NCBI RefSeq assembly: GCF_026810445.1
Contig: NZ_CP113949.1
Span: 1,736,001 to 1,800,000 of the forward strand
Reading direction: 5' to 3'
DNA from: Pseudomonas sp. BSw22131
Lineage (GTDB): Bacteria; Pseudomonadota; Gammaproteobacteria; Pseudomonadales; Pseudomonadaceae
DNA: 64,000 nt
The notes beneath the pieces were generated by a model that worked only from the letters and a program-made list of their open reading frames with translations, was not told the origin of the DNA and made no database searches. The translations under genes and the position numbers were made by a program. Positions 56,612 through 64,000 of the stretch are shown here, piece after piece (positions within the stretch are counted from its first letter, which is position 1; each line of letters starts with the position of its first letter).

Positions 56612-56759
56612 AGTAGGAGCGTGGCTTGTCCCGCGATCGGCGACGCAGTCGTCGTGAACCTGCAAACGCGGGGCACTTGGCTCACCGCATCTGCCCATTT
56701 GCTGCCGCTTCGCGCCAGATCGTCCGAGTGCGGCCCAGACACAAGCCACGCTCCTACAG
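56612..56759 (+). repeat. Long REP-like inverted pair (GTGGCTTGTCCCGCGATC type)
   Basis: AGTAGGAGCGTGGCTTGTCC at the left and, inverted, ACAAGCCACGCTCCTACAG at the right enclose about 110 bp including GCCAGATCGTCCGAGTGCGG. The same layout is at 57859-58004. Confidence 0.75.
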
Positions 56760-56807
56760 TAAATGTGTGTGGGGCTCCCGTATTCGCTCACCCCATCAAA
56801 GCGCGGA

Positions 56808-57725
56808 TTACAACCCCACATCCGGCAAGGTCGGGCGGTTGGCCAGCGCGGTCTTCATCAGCTTTTCGACGTATTCGCGATCACTGTCCGGCAGGGCCAG
56901 GCGCGGTGGGCGGGTGAGGGCGCTGCCGCGTTCCATGATCGCTTCGCACAGCTTGATGCACTGCACCAGATCCGGACGCGCGTCCAGGTGCAACAGCGGC
57001 ATGAACCACTCGTAAAGCGCCATTGCCTCGGCGAAACGTCCTGCCTTGGCCAGACGGAACAGGGTTTCACCCTCTTTCGGAAAGGCGTTGGACATGCCCG
57101 ATACCCAGCCCACGGCGCCTACCGCGACGCTTTCGACCAGTACGTCGTCCAGCCCCGCGAACAGTACGAAACGGTCGCCGACTTCATTGCGCACATCGAT
57201 GAAGCGGTTGGTGTTACCCGACGAATCCTTGAAACAGACGATGGTGTCGCAGTCAGCCAAGGAAATCAGGATGTCCGGCGTGACGTCGTTTTTGTAAATC
57301 GGCGGGTTGTTGTAGACCATCATCGGCAGGTCCGTGGCGGCGGCCACGGTGCGAAAATGCGCGGCGGTCTCGAACGGTTTGGACGAGTAAACCAGCGCTG
57401 GCATCAGCATGATCCCGTCGGCACCGGCTTTTTTTACATCCTTGGCCACGGTGCTGGCCTGGGCGCTGGTGAATTCGGCGATCCCCGAAATCACCGGCAC
57501 GCGGCCTCCGGAAGCGTCTTTGGCAACTTCCACCAGGCTGATTTTTTCGGCCAGGCTGAGCGATGTGTTTTCGCCGACCGTGCCACAAATGACCAGCCCG
57601 GAAACGCCATCGCGTACCAGATTGGAAATGACCGCGTGGGTCGCTTCCAGGTTGACGGAAAAGTCAGCATTGAATTGAGTGGTGACGGCAGGGAAGACAC
57701 CGCTCCAGGTTACGGTTTTGCTCAT
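56808..57725 (-). CDS. DapA-family lyase/deaminase, probably of hydroxyproline catabolism
   Basis: The 305-residue protein belongs to the dihydrodipicolinate synthase/N-acetylneuraminate lyase superfamily. The Schiff-base Lys166 is in VCFKDSSGN, Tyr138 in MVYNNPP and the substrate loop is GTVGENTSLS. Beside a proline-racemase-family epimerase, it is best read as the 1-pyrroline-4-hydroxy-2-carboxylate deaminase of hydroxyproline breakdown (LhpC-like), which yields alpha-ketoglutarate semialdehyde. A keto-sugar-acid lyase is the main alternative. It is downstream of the epimerase on the same strand with about 300 bp between, so it has its own promoter region with a CGTATACG palindrome. Confidence 0.82.
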   Translation of the reverse strand: MSKTVTWSGVFPAVTTQFNADFSVNLEATHAVISNLVRDGVSGLVICGTVGENTSLSLAEKISLVEVAKDASGGRVPVISGIAEFTSAQASTVAKDVKKAGADGIMLMPALVYSSKPFETAAHFRTVAAATDLPMMVYNNPPIYKNDVTPDILISLADCDTIVCFKDSSGNTNRFIDVRNEVGDRFVLFAGLDDVLVESVAVGAVGWVSGMSNAFPKEGETLFRLAKAGRFAEAMALYEWFMPLLHLDARPDLVQCIKLCEAIMERGSALTRPPRLALPDSDREYVEKLMKTALANRPTLPDVGL

Positions 57726-57753
57726 GAGTCACTCCGGCTTGAATAATGGATTT

Positions 57754-57761
57754 CGTATACG
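57754..57761 (-). promoter_or_regulatory. Possible GntR-type operator before the DapA-family gene
   Basis: CGTATACG is a perfect 8-bp palindrome in TTTCGTATACGTTTT, 29-36 bp upstream of the ATG. GTATAC cores are typical of FadR/FCD-subfamily GntR operators. No GntR gene is in the window. Confidence 0.4.
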
Positions 57762-57858
57762 TTTTGGTTTGGGCAACAAAATGCCCGGTTGAGAAATTAT
57801 CTTTGCTGCTGCAAATCTGCGTTGAATTCCATTCCTGCTTTGATTCTGGCCGCAGGCC

Positions 57859-58004
57859 GTAGGAGCCTGGCTTGCCGGCGATCTGGCGGGAACCGCCAGC
57901 AAGTCCTTAAAACCCGGTACACCAGGAACCCTGTGCACTCAGGTTTCACTGCCGCTGCGCGCCAGATCGTCCGAATGCGGCCCAGAGACAAGCCACGCTC
58001 CTAC
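57859..58004 (+). repeat. Long REP-like inverted pair
   Basis: GTAGGAGCCTGGCTTGCCGG at the left and the inverted ACAAGCCACGCTCCTACG at the right, with GCCAGATCGTCCGAATGCGG inside, as at 56612-56759. Confidence 0.7.
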
Positions 58005-58026
58005 GCCCTCCGGGCAGCAGCATGTT

Positions 58027-59064
58027 TTACAACTGCAGTCCTACCGGCCAGGTGTCCGTCAACTTGTACCCCTCCGGCCACGGATCGCTGGGGTCGAGCA
58101 TGTGTTGATGGGTGCCGGTGATCCAGGCGCGTCCCGACAAGCTCGGCACAATCGCCTTGCGCCCAGCCACATCGGTTTCGCTCTGGATCTTGCAGTGAAA
58201 CTCAGACCCGATGATCGAGCGCCCGATAAAACGGTCTCCCACCTTCAACTCGCCCTTGGCATGCAGCACCGCAAGGCGCGCCGAACAGCCGGTGCCGCAC
58301 GGTGAACGGTCGATCTTGCCGGGGCGAATCACCACAGCGTTCGCGGCATTGGCCACGCCACCGTCGTAGTTCACGGGCGCCGCGATCTGGCAGAACGAAA
58401 TGTGGTTCCAGTCCTTGTTCAGCGGATGGCGGAAACCCAACTGCTCGTTGGCGGCCTGGGTGATCTTGAGGCCCGTTTCTACCAGGTCTTTTGCTTCATC
58501 GGCCTTCAACGAAAAGCCCAGGCCTCCTGAGTCAACGATGACAAAACTATCGCCGCCGTACGCGGTATCGACCTTGATCGAGCCCAGCCCCGGCACCTCG
58601 ATCCACACGTCCAGCTGATCGGCAAACGAGGGATGGTTATGCACCTCGACGCTCTGCACCTTGCCGTCGCGGCATTGCGCGATGGCTTCGATCAACCCGC
58701 CGGGGGCTTCCAGGATCAAGCGTGTTTGCGGCTCGGTCATCGGCAGGATGCCGCTCTCCAGCAGCACCGTCGCCACACACAGCGAGTTGGAGCCGGACAT
58801 CGGCGGCACATCGGCGGGCTCCATGATGATCCAGCCCATCTGCGCTTTCGGGTTTTTGGGCGGCACCAGCAAATTAACGTGACGGAAGACCCCGCCACGC
58901 GGCTCGTTGAGCATGAAGTTACGCAGCACGTTGTCCTTTTCGATCCAGCGCGACTGTTCCCAGATCGTGTCGCCGGGCGGCGGTGCAACGCCGCCAACGA
59001 TCACATCGCCGACTTCACCCTCGGCGTGGCAACTGACCACATGTATCACTTTCGATGAGCGCAT
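58027..59064 (-). CDS. Proline racemase-family epimerase, probable 4-hydroxyproline 2-epimerase (Ser-Cys dyad)
   Basis: With ATG 59064 (AGGAGGG 9 bases before) the enzyme has 345 residues. The fold is that of proline racemase. The second acid/base Cys is in [12 protein letters not shown] near residue 255, but the first position, normally Cys, is Ser90 in [12 protein letters not shown] Ser-Cys pair occurs in a known subgroup that still epimerises trans-4-hydroxy-L-proline to the cis-D form; dehydratases have Thr at the second site instead. The neighbouring DapA-family gene supports epimerase activity. The 161-bp repeat array lies directly upstream, between this gene and the ABC operon. Confidence 0.85.
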   Translation of the reverse strand: MRSSKVIHVVSCHAEGEVGDVIVGGVAPPPGDTIWEQSRWIEKDNVLRNFMLNEPRGGVFRHVNLLVPPKNPKAQMGWIIMEPADVPPMSGSNSLCVATVLLESGILPMTEPQTRLILEAPGGLIEAIAQCRDGKVQSVEVHNHPSFADQLDVWIEVPGLGSIKVDTAYGGDSFVIVDSGGLGFSLKADEAKDLVETGLKITQAANEQLGFRHPLNKDWNHISFCQIAAPVNYDGGVANAANAVVIRPGKIDRSPCGTGCSARLAVLHAKGELKVGDRFIGRSIIGSEFHCKIQSETDVAGRKAIVPSLSGRAWITGTHQHMLDPSDPWPEGYKLTDTWPVGLQL

Positions 59065-59116
59065 AACCGATAGCCCTCCTGTCAAAACCACTGAATAAAC
59101 CCGTTTCGTCCCCTCG

Positions 59117-60015
59117 TTGGAGGGAGCTTGCTCGCGATGAGGCCAGTACAGCCGACATCAATTCGTAGGCCGGAACACCGCTTCGCGAATAAATTCGCTC
59201 CTACAGACCTGCGTGCTCCCTCTTGCGGGAGGGGGCTTGCTCGCGATGAAGCCAGCCCGCGTGCTGATCGTCCCTCTGTAGGAGCGAATTCATTCGCGAG
59301 AGGCCAGCCAAGCGGACATCAATTCGTCGGCTGGAGAACCGCTTCGCGAATGAATTCGCGCCTACAGACCTGCGTGCTCCCTCTTGCGGGAGGGGGCTTG
59401 CTCGCGATGAGGCCAGCCCGCGTGCTGATCGTCCCTCTGTAGGAGCGAATTCATTCGCGAGCCGCCGGTACAGCCAACATCAATTCGTCGGCTGGAGAAC
59501 CGCTTCGCGAATGAATTCGCGCCTACAGACCTGCGTGCTCCCTCTTGCGGGAGGGGGCTTGCTCGCGATGAGGCCAGCCCGCGTGCTGATCGTCCCTCTG
59601 TAGGAGCGAATTCATTCGCGAGCCGCCGGTACAGCCAACATCAATTCGTCGGCTGGAAAACCGCTTCGCGAATAAATTCGCGCCTACAGACCTGCGTGCT
59701 CCCTCTTGCGGGAGGGGGCTTGCTCGCGATGAAGCCAGCCCGCGTGCTGATCGTCCCTCTGTAGGAGCGAATTCATTCGCGAGAGGCCAGCCAAGCGGAC
59801 ATCAATTCGTCGGCTGGAAAACCGCTTCGCGAATAAATTCGCGCCTACAGACCTGCGTGCTCCCTCTTGCGGGAGGGGGCTTGCTCGCGATGAGGCCAGC
59901 CCGCGTGCTGATCGTCCCTCTGTAGGAGCGAATTCATTCGCGAGAGGCCAGCCAAGCGGACATCAATTCGTCGGCTGGAAAACCGCTTCGCGAATAAATT
60001 CGCGCCTACAGACCT
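59117..60015 (+). repeat. Tandem array, 161-bp unit built from REPINs, about 5.5 copies
   Basis: The landmark TGTAGGAGCGAATTCATTCG recurs at 59277, 59438, 59599, 59760 and 59921, exactly 161 bp apart. Each unit holds an inverted REP-like pair (TTCATTCGCGAG ... CGCTTCGCGAATGAATTCGC), then ACCTGCGTGCTCCCTCTTGC, GGGAGGGGGCTTGCTCGCGA and GCGTGCTGATCGTCCCTC. Units differ by a few substitutions (GAGAGGCCAGCCAAGCGG or GAGCCGCCGGTACAGCCA). The right end abuts the stop codon of the ABC ATPase gene; the left end is a diverged partial copy. Confidence 0.95.
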
Positions 60016-60018
60016 GCG

Positions 60019-60741
60019 TTAATTGATCGAGCGCAGAAAATCCGCCGTTTCCGGGCGCTGCGGGTTGCCGATGACCTGCTCCGGTGTGCCGATTTCATGC
60101 ACCAGCCCGTGACGGAAAAACGCCACGCGGTCGGACACATCGCGCGCGAAGCGAATCTCGTGGGTCACCAGAATCATGGTCATGCCGTCTTCTGCCAGCA
60201 TGCGCATGGTGTCCAGCACTTCGCCTACCAGTTGCGGGTCAAGCGCCGAAGTCGCTTCGTCGAACAGCATGTAATCCGGCGACATCGCCAGCGCACGGGC
60301 AATCGCCATGCGCTGCTGCTGGCCGCCCGACAGCTTGCCGGGGAACACTTTCAGTTTGTCCGCAAGCCCCACGTGCGTCAGTTGCTCGACCGCCAGCGCC
60401 TCCGCTTCGGCCTTGCTTTTGCCGAGCACGGTGCGCGGCGCGAGCATTACGTTTTCCAGCACGGTGAGGTGCGGAAAGGCGTTCCACTGCTGGAAGACGA
60501 TGCCGATCTTCTGCCGCAACTTGTTGATGTCGGTGTCCTTGGCGTGCACCTCGGTGCCGTCCACGCGGATGCTGCCGCTCTTGATCGACTCAAGGCCATT
60601 GATGCACATCAGCAGCGTCGACTTGCCGGAGCCCGAGCCGCCGATGATCGACACCACTTCGCCTTTTTTCACCGACAGGCTCACGCCCTTGATCACTTCA
60701 AGGTCGCCGAATGACTTGTGTACGTTGTCGATCTCAATCAT
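60019..60741 (-). CDS. Polar amino acid ABC transporter ATP-binding protein
   Basis: The 240-residue ATPase has Walker A GGSGSGKST at 34-42, the Q-loop in VFQQWNAFPHLTV, signature LSGGQQQR, Walker B YMLFDEATSALDP and the H-loop VTHEIRF. The order of sequence features is that of the GlnQ/HisP (PAAT) family. It energises the two permeases encoded just upstream, and its start overlaps the second permease gene by 8 bp. Given the catabolic neighbours, hydroxyproline or a related amino acid is the likely cargo. The stop codon touches the tandem repeat array. Confidence 0.95.
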   Translation of the reverse strand: MIEIDNVHKSFGDLEVIKGVSLSVKKGEVVSIIGGSGSGKSTLLMCINGLESIKSGSIRVDGTEVHAKDTDINKLRQKIGIVFQQWNAFPHLTVLENVMLAPRTVLGKSKAEAEALAVEQLTHVGLADKLKVFPGKLSGGQQQRMAIARALAMSPDYMLFDEATSALDPQLVGEVLDTMRMLAEDGMTMILVTHEIRFARDVSDRVAFFRHGLVHEIGTPEQVIGNPQRPETADFLRSIN

Positions 60742-61384
60742 TTTCCTGCCACCTTGTTTCCAGTCGGGCGCCCAGGCGTGCGATCACCAGGCTCATGACG
60801 TAGTAAATGAGGCCTGCGATGCACAGCACCAGCAGCGGTTCTTGAATGCGCGTGACGATGGTTTGCGAAGCACGAAGCAGTTCGACGATGCCGATCCACA
60901 TCACCAGCGCGGTGTCCTTCATGACTCCCAGCAGCAGGTTGATCCAGCCGGGGAAGGCCACGCGGGTGGCCATCGGCATGACAATCTGGCGCAAGTCCTG
61001 CCAGTAACTCAGGCCCAGCGAGCGGCTGGCGCGACGCAGGCTCATCGGAACCGACAGCACGCCGCTGCGCACAATTTCCGTGCAGTACGCCGTGACGTAC
61101 AGGCCCAGCACCACGCAGGCCACGGTGAAGGCGCTCCAGTTCAGGCCGGCAATGCTTTTCAGCGCATTGAACAGCACGAACTGAATCAGCAACGGCACGC
61201 TGCGAAACACGTCCAGCAACCACGCCAGCGGGATCGTGCTGCGCGGAAACAGCGCCCGACCCATGCCGCAGATCACTCCAGCGAGCGTGCCGATCAGCAT
61301 CGAGACGACGGTCAGCAGGATCGTCACCCATGCGCCTTGCAGCAAAAACATCAGGTCGTTCCAGGTAAAACTGCTCGTAAACAT
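60734..61384 (-). CDS. Polar amino acid ABC transporter permease
   Basis: The 216-residue inner-membrane protein has five or so hydrophobic helices and the EAA loop typical of His/Glu/Gln permeases (LRRASRSLGLSYWQDLRQIV then MPMATRVAFPGW). It pairs with the permease encoded upstream to form the transmembrane channel. It starts 9 bp after that gene's stop and overlaps the ATPase gene by 8 bp. Confidence 0.93.
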   Translation of the reverse strand: MFTSSFTWNDLMFLLQGAWVTILLTVVSMLIGTLAGVICGMGRALFPRSTIPLAWLLDVFRSVPLLIQFVLFNALKSIAGLNWSAFTVACVVLGLYVTAYCTEIVRSGVLSVPMSLRRASRSLGLSYWQDLRQIVMPMATRVAFPGWINLLLGVMKDTALVMWIGIVELLRASQTIVTRIQEPLLVLCIAGLIYYVMSLVIARLGARLETRWQEND

Positions 61385-61393
61385 GGTCTTCCC

Positions 61394-62059
61394 TCAATAC
61401 CGGAACAAGCGCCAGGACAGCAGCCGCGCCACGGCCACGATCAACTTGGCCAGCAGGTAATACAGCACCGCCGCGATGGCGAAGAATTCGAAGGTGCGGA
61501 AGGTTTTGACGTTGTAGTCCTGGGTCACGCCGGTCAGGTCGTTGTTGAGGCCCACAATCACGCCCATCGAGGTCATCAGCACCGCCCACACCATCTGGTT
61601 GGTCAGCGGGTAGAACACGATGCGCAGCAATTGCGGTATGACGATCAGGCGATACGCCTGTGGTGCGCTCATGCCCAGCGAGCGGGCAGCGCGCAACTGC
61701 GTGTCAGGCACCGCCTTGAGGCCGCCGCGAAAGTTCTCGGCCAGATACCCGGCATTGTTAATCGTGATCCCGGCCAGCAATGCTGCCCACGAGCTGATGT
61801 GAATGCCGAACGAGCCCAGCCCGAAATACAGGATGTACACCTGAAACAGCGAAGGCGTGTTGCGGGCGATGGAAATCCAGGTGCCGGCAAATCCGCGCAA
61901 CGCCCGGTTGTTGCCCTGGCGCATGAAGGTCAGGGCCAACGCGAAGATCACCCCGAGGATCATCGACAGGGCGGCGGTTTCGAACGTCACCCATGCGCCA
62001 TCGAGCATGTCCGGCAGGGCCTTGAACGCTGCACGCCAATGGAAGTTGTAATCAAACAT
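61394..62059 (-). CDS. Polar amino acid ABC transporter permease
   Basis: The 221-residue permease has the same HisM/GlnP-type layout as its partner: N-terminal GAWVTFETAALSMILGVIFA, ARNTPSLFQVYILYFGLGS near 65-85 and the EAA loop LRAARSLGMSAPQAYRLIVI. Its start overlaps the end of the AcnX dehydratase gene by 8 bp, so transporter and enzyme are translated together. The periplasmic binding protein is not in the window and is probably encoded further upstream, beyond the right edge. Confidence 0.93.
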   Translation of the reverse strand: MFDYNFHWRAAFKALPDMLDGAWVTFETAALSMILGVIFALALTFMRQGNNRALRGFAGTWISIARNTPSLFQVYILYFGLGSFGIHISSWAALLAGITINNAGYLAENFRGGLKAVPDTQLRAARSLGMSAPQAYRLIVIPQLLRIVFYPLTNQMVWAVLMTSMGVIVGLNNDLTGVTQDYNVKTFRTFEFFAIAAVLYYLLAKLIVAVARLLSWRLFRY

Positions 62060-63818
62060 GCACAGCCTCCACGGTGGCGGCGAGTTGCAACCAGCCCGGC
62101 AGTCGGCCGCTGGCCTGGCCGGTGCAGGCGCTGTCGACGCATTCGGTAAGGCTGGCGAAATGCACGCGCCGCCCCACCAGCCCCGGCGCGTAATGCGCGT
62201 ATTTGCCTGAATTGGTCATCAACGTGCGAGCGGTGGGCGGGATCACCGGTTCGCCGAGCATGCACCAGCAGGTGTCGGTAACGAGCTGCACGCCGAAGGC
62301 CTTGAGGGTGTCGGCATAACCGGCGCTTTCGGCCTTTTCCAGAATGGAGCGACCACAGGTGACGACGATGGCGACGTCTTCGTGCTTGCGTTTGCCGGCG
62401 CACAGTTGAGCAAGCGTTGCGCATTCGCTCAGCGAAAAATGCGGATTACCCAACGTGATGGCGTGTACTTGCGGGCTTTGCGCGCTGTTGAGTTCGCGCC
62501 AGCTGTGCAGCAGGTCGTGCGCCTCAATGTGCAGGATCGTGGCTGGCGGAATTCCGCCCATGGCAAGTTCCGCCTGAAGGGCCTCGGGTGTAACGCCCGC
62601 CATATGAAACATCGGCGCGGCAGAGGTGGTCGCAAATGCGGCGCCGAAAGCTTTCAGGTCGTCCAGCGTGGGATGTCGGTTTTCCAATCCGCAGATCACT
62701 GGAATTTCGCTGCCGCACAGCAGGCCGACGTGGTAACCGAGCAGCGGATAGAAGCTGTCGTCCAGCGTCCCGAGCGCAGGCGTCTCGATGCGCAAGGTGG
62801 CCAGCCGTTGTTGCGTGAGGTGGCACCCGACCTTCGGCGCGCGGCCGGTGAGGGCGATGCAGATGTCGAGGTAATCCGGGTATTTCAAGGTGCGTGCGCC
62901 GATCACGCTGTTGGCGTAAACCACGGCGTTGGATTCGGCCCAAACCACTTGCTCGCCCAGTTCCGGCGCGCTGTCGAGCAGATAGGGCGCGCAGGTGAAG
63001 CTGATCTTTGCGCCCATGTCCAGGTACGCGTCGCCGAGCTGACTGGCCGGTTGGCCAAGTGCCGGGTCGACACCCAGTTCGCGCCAGCGGCGCTTGTCCA
63101 CGGAAATCGAATTGAGGGTGGTGGGCACGCGCACTTTTGCCTCCCACTTCACCAGTTGCCGGGCAAAGCGCAGGCTGGCGGGGCCGGTGTAAATGCAGCC
63201 GTCGATGTGCGCCTGAGTGATGTCCAGCAACTCGGTGGCGCCTTGCAGTTCGGCCATTCGCAGCACAATGCCCATGGCCACTTGCGCCGCTTTGCCGTAA
63301 GAACCGTCAAGAATGCCCTGATCCATTTCGGTGAGCGTGACGTGGCTGTGAGCAACGATGAACGGGCGTTGTGCGCGTGGGGCTATAGCGGGAGGCGGGG
63401 CGTCGAAACAGCTGATCCGGTCGTGCTCGACGCGCACATGGGACACGCCCTTGAGCGCGGCAAACCCTTGTGCACCAAGGCTGATGACCGGGATCGATTG
63501 ATTGAACATCTGTTCGGCCACCAACACGCCCAGGGTCAGAATGTCTTCGACACGCTCGAACACCAGTGCCGCCGGCGCATGGCCGTTGAGCATCAATTCC
63601 AGCAGCACGCTGCTCCCGGTGCAGGACCCGCGCCCGCTGGGAATGGCCAGCACGCGCCCGCTGATGAACTGCCCGCTCAGCGGGTGATGCCGGTCGATGA
63701 CCTCACCGGTAAACGGCTCGACACCGCCCCAGAAACTCAGGCCGACGTCGGCGTACAGCAATTCGCCTTGCGCGATCCCGGCCACCAGACAGCGGCCCGT
63801 CAACGAAACTTCAGACAT
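62052..63818 (-). CDS. Aconitase X (AcnX/DUF521) family dehydratase, swivel and catalytic parts fused
   Basis: With ATG 63818 (AGGAG 7 bases before; the frame opens at 63968) the protein has 588 residues. Residues about 1-150 are the small swivel domain (GRVLAIPSGRGSCTGSSVLL is its substrate loop). From about 165 on is the large AcnX part (HSHVTLTEMDQGILDG, DITQAHIDGCIYTGPASLRF, WAESNAVVYANSVIGARTLK, NPHFSLSE). Bacterial fused AcnX enzymes are cis-3-hydroxy-L-proline dehydratases. Overlap with a PAAT transporter and nearby hydroxyproline-type genes support that role. An iron-sulphur cluster or metal site is expected from the Cys residues. Confidence 0.88.
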   Translation of the reverse strand: MSEVSLTGRCLVAGIAQGELLYADVGLSFWGGVEPFTGEVIDRHHPLSGQFISGRVLAIPSGRGSCTGSSVLLELMLNGHAPAALVFERVEDILTLGVLVAEQMFNQSIPVISLGAQGFAALKGVSHVRVEHDRISCFDAPPPAIAPRAQRPFIVAHSHVTLTEMDQGILDGSYGKAAQVAMGIVLRMAELQGATELLDITQAHIDGCIYTGPASLRFARQLVKWEAKVRVPTTLNSISVDKRRWRELGVDPALGQPASQLGDAYLDMGAKISFTCAPYLLDSAPELGEQVVWAESNAVVYANSVIGARTLKYPDYLDICIALTGRAPKVGCHLTQQRLATLRIETPALGTLDDSFYPLLGYHVGLLCGSEIPVICGLENRHPTLDDLKAFGAAFATTSAAPMFHMAGVTPEALQAELAMGGIPPATILHIEAHDLLHSWRELNSAQSPQVHAITLGNPHFSLSECATLAQLCAGKRKHEDVAIVVTCGRSILEKAESAGYADTLKAFGVQLVTDTCWCMLGEPVIPPTARTLMTNSGKYAHYAPGLVGRRVHFASLTECVDSACTGQASGRLPGWLQLAATVEAVHV

Positions 63819-63891
63819 CGTGGGCTCCTGTGTTGGTTCAAGTTCGGCCTTGATCGATGTGGGAGGTGGTGATGTGTGTGCCGCACTCTTT

Positions 63892-63982
63892 TGCAGGAGT
63901 GCGCTTGCCCGCGATAACGGTGTGTCAGGCGACGGACCTGTTAACCGATCCACCGCTATCGCGGGCAAGCGCGCTCCTACAG
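63892..63982 (+). repeat. REPIN
   Basis: TGCAGGAGTGCGCTTGCCCG and, inverted, TCGCGGGCAAGCGCGCTCCT, upstream of the AcnX gene. Confidence 0.85.
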
Positions 63983-64000
63983 GGTTGCGGCGTTTGCTCA

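Noticed and set aside
59128..59442. A 104-codon frame inside the tandem array
   Set aside because: It is read through the REPIN-derived repeat and would itself be a repeat protein with no start signal; the DNA repeat explains it.
59277..60015. The regular 161-bp spacing as a CRISPR array
   Set aside because: The whole 161-bp unit is repeated, with no unique spacers between short repeats.
60308..63872. Long plus-strand frames (60308-62149 and 62382-63872) across the ABC/AcnX operon
   Set aside because: They cover several overlapping minus-strand genes with perfect family motifs, and their translations are repetitive Gln/His/Arg-rich shadows.

Overview
The window is chromosomal DNA of a fluorescent/syringae-type Pseudomonas. 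Evidence: GC-rich genes, many Pseudomonas REP/REPIN palindromes (core GTAGGAGCGCGCTTGCCCGC), IS66/IS3/IS1182 insertion sequences, and a gene order nrdB - nrdA - OmpR-type two-component pair - PPTase (pcpS) - dienelactone hydrolase - oprH-like - phoP - phoQ - dctA - sprT that I recall from P. aeruginosa PAO1 (PA1155 to about PA1184). No rRNA, tRNA or CRISPR array was seen.

Layout. 1-2.1 kb: the 5' part of a GH17 glucan-active enzyme, then an IS3-family element lodged inside a REP. 2.4-8 kb: metabolic genes (orphan betaine-type binding protein, yjcH-actP acetate symporter, AraC regulator, MFS transporter). 8.2-9.7 kb: an A+T-richer patch with a small LuxR-type regulator and an uncharacterised protein. 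9.7-15.3 kb: two c-di-GMP enzymes (MASE2-GGDEF; CHASE4-PAS-GGDEF-EAL), a small secreted protein and a membrane-anchored Mrr-like nuclease-fold protein. 15.3-25.5 kb: an IS66 graveyard around three methyl-accepting chemotaxis proteins, a Nudix hydrolase and a paralogue of the 8.9-kb unknown protein. 25.6-31.3 kb: divergent AraC/SDR pair, an orphan Tdi1-like immunity gene, a complete IS3 with a 3-bp target duplication, a dead copy of the Mrr-like gene, a small cysteine-containing secreted protein and a BRO-N protein.

31.6-36.7 kb: a defence island. A Dcm-like C5 methyltransferase, Vsr mismatch endonuclease and EcoRII-type restriction enzyme form one overlapping unit behind a near-perfect LexA (SOS) box. 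A hairpin separates them from a two-gene DUF262-HEPN unit of much lower GC. This is the best candidate for a little-described system.

36.7-45 kb: class Ia ribonucleotide reductase nrdB and nrdA, separated by a fic-yhfG toxin-antitoxin pair; upstream of nrdA are two NrdR-like boxes 32 bp apart and a perfect DnaA box. An IS1182-family element with a frameshifted transposase and a 4-bp target duplication follows. 45-52.3 kb: RstAB-like system, collapsed fhuF remnant, PPTase, dienelactone hydrolase, a truncated oprH-like gene under a four-repeat PhoP box, and phoPQ. 52.5-56.6 kb: dctA with a sigma-54 promoter, sprT, a Yip1-family protein and ttcA. 56.8-63.8 kb: a minus-strand catabolic/uptake cluster (AcnX-type dehydratase, polar amino acid ABC transporter, proline-racemase-family epimerase, DapA-family lyase) that fits hydroxyproline use; a 161-bp tandem array sits in the middle of it.

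All calls were made by eye from the sequence and remembered family motifs; no database search was run.
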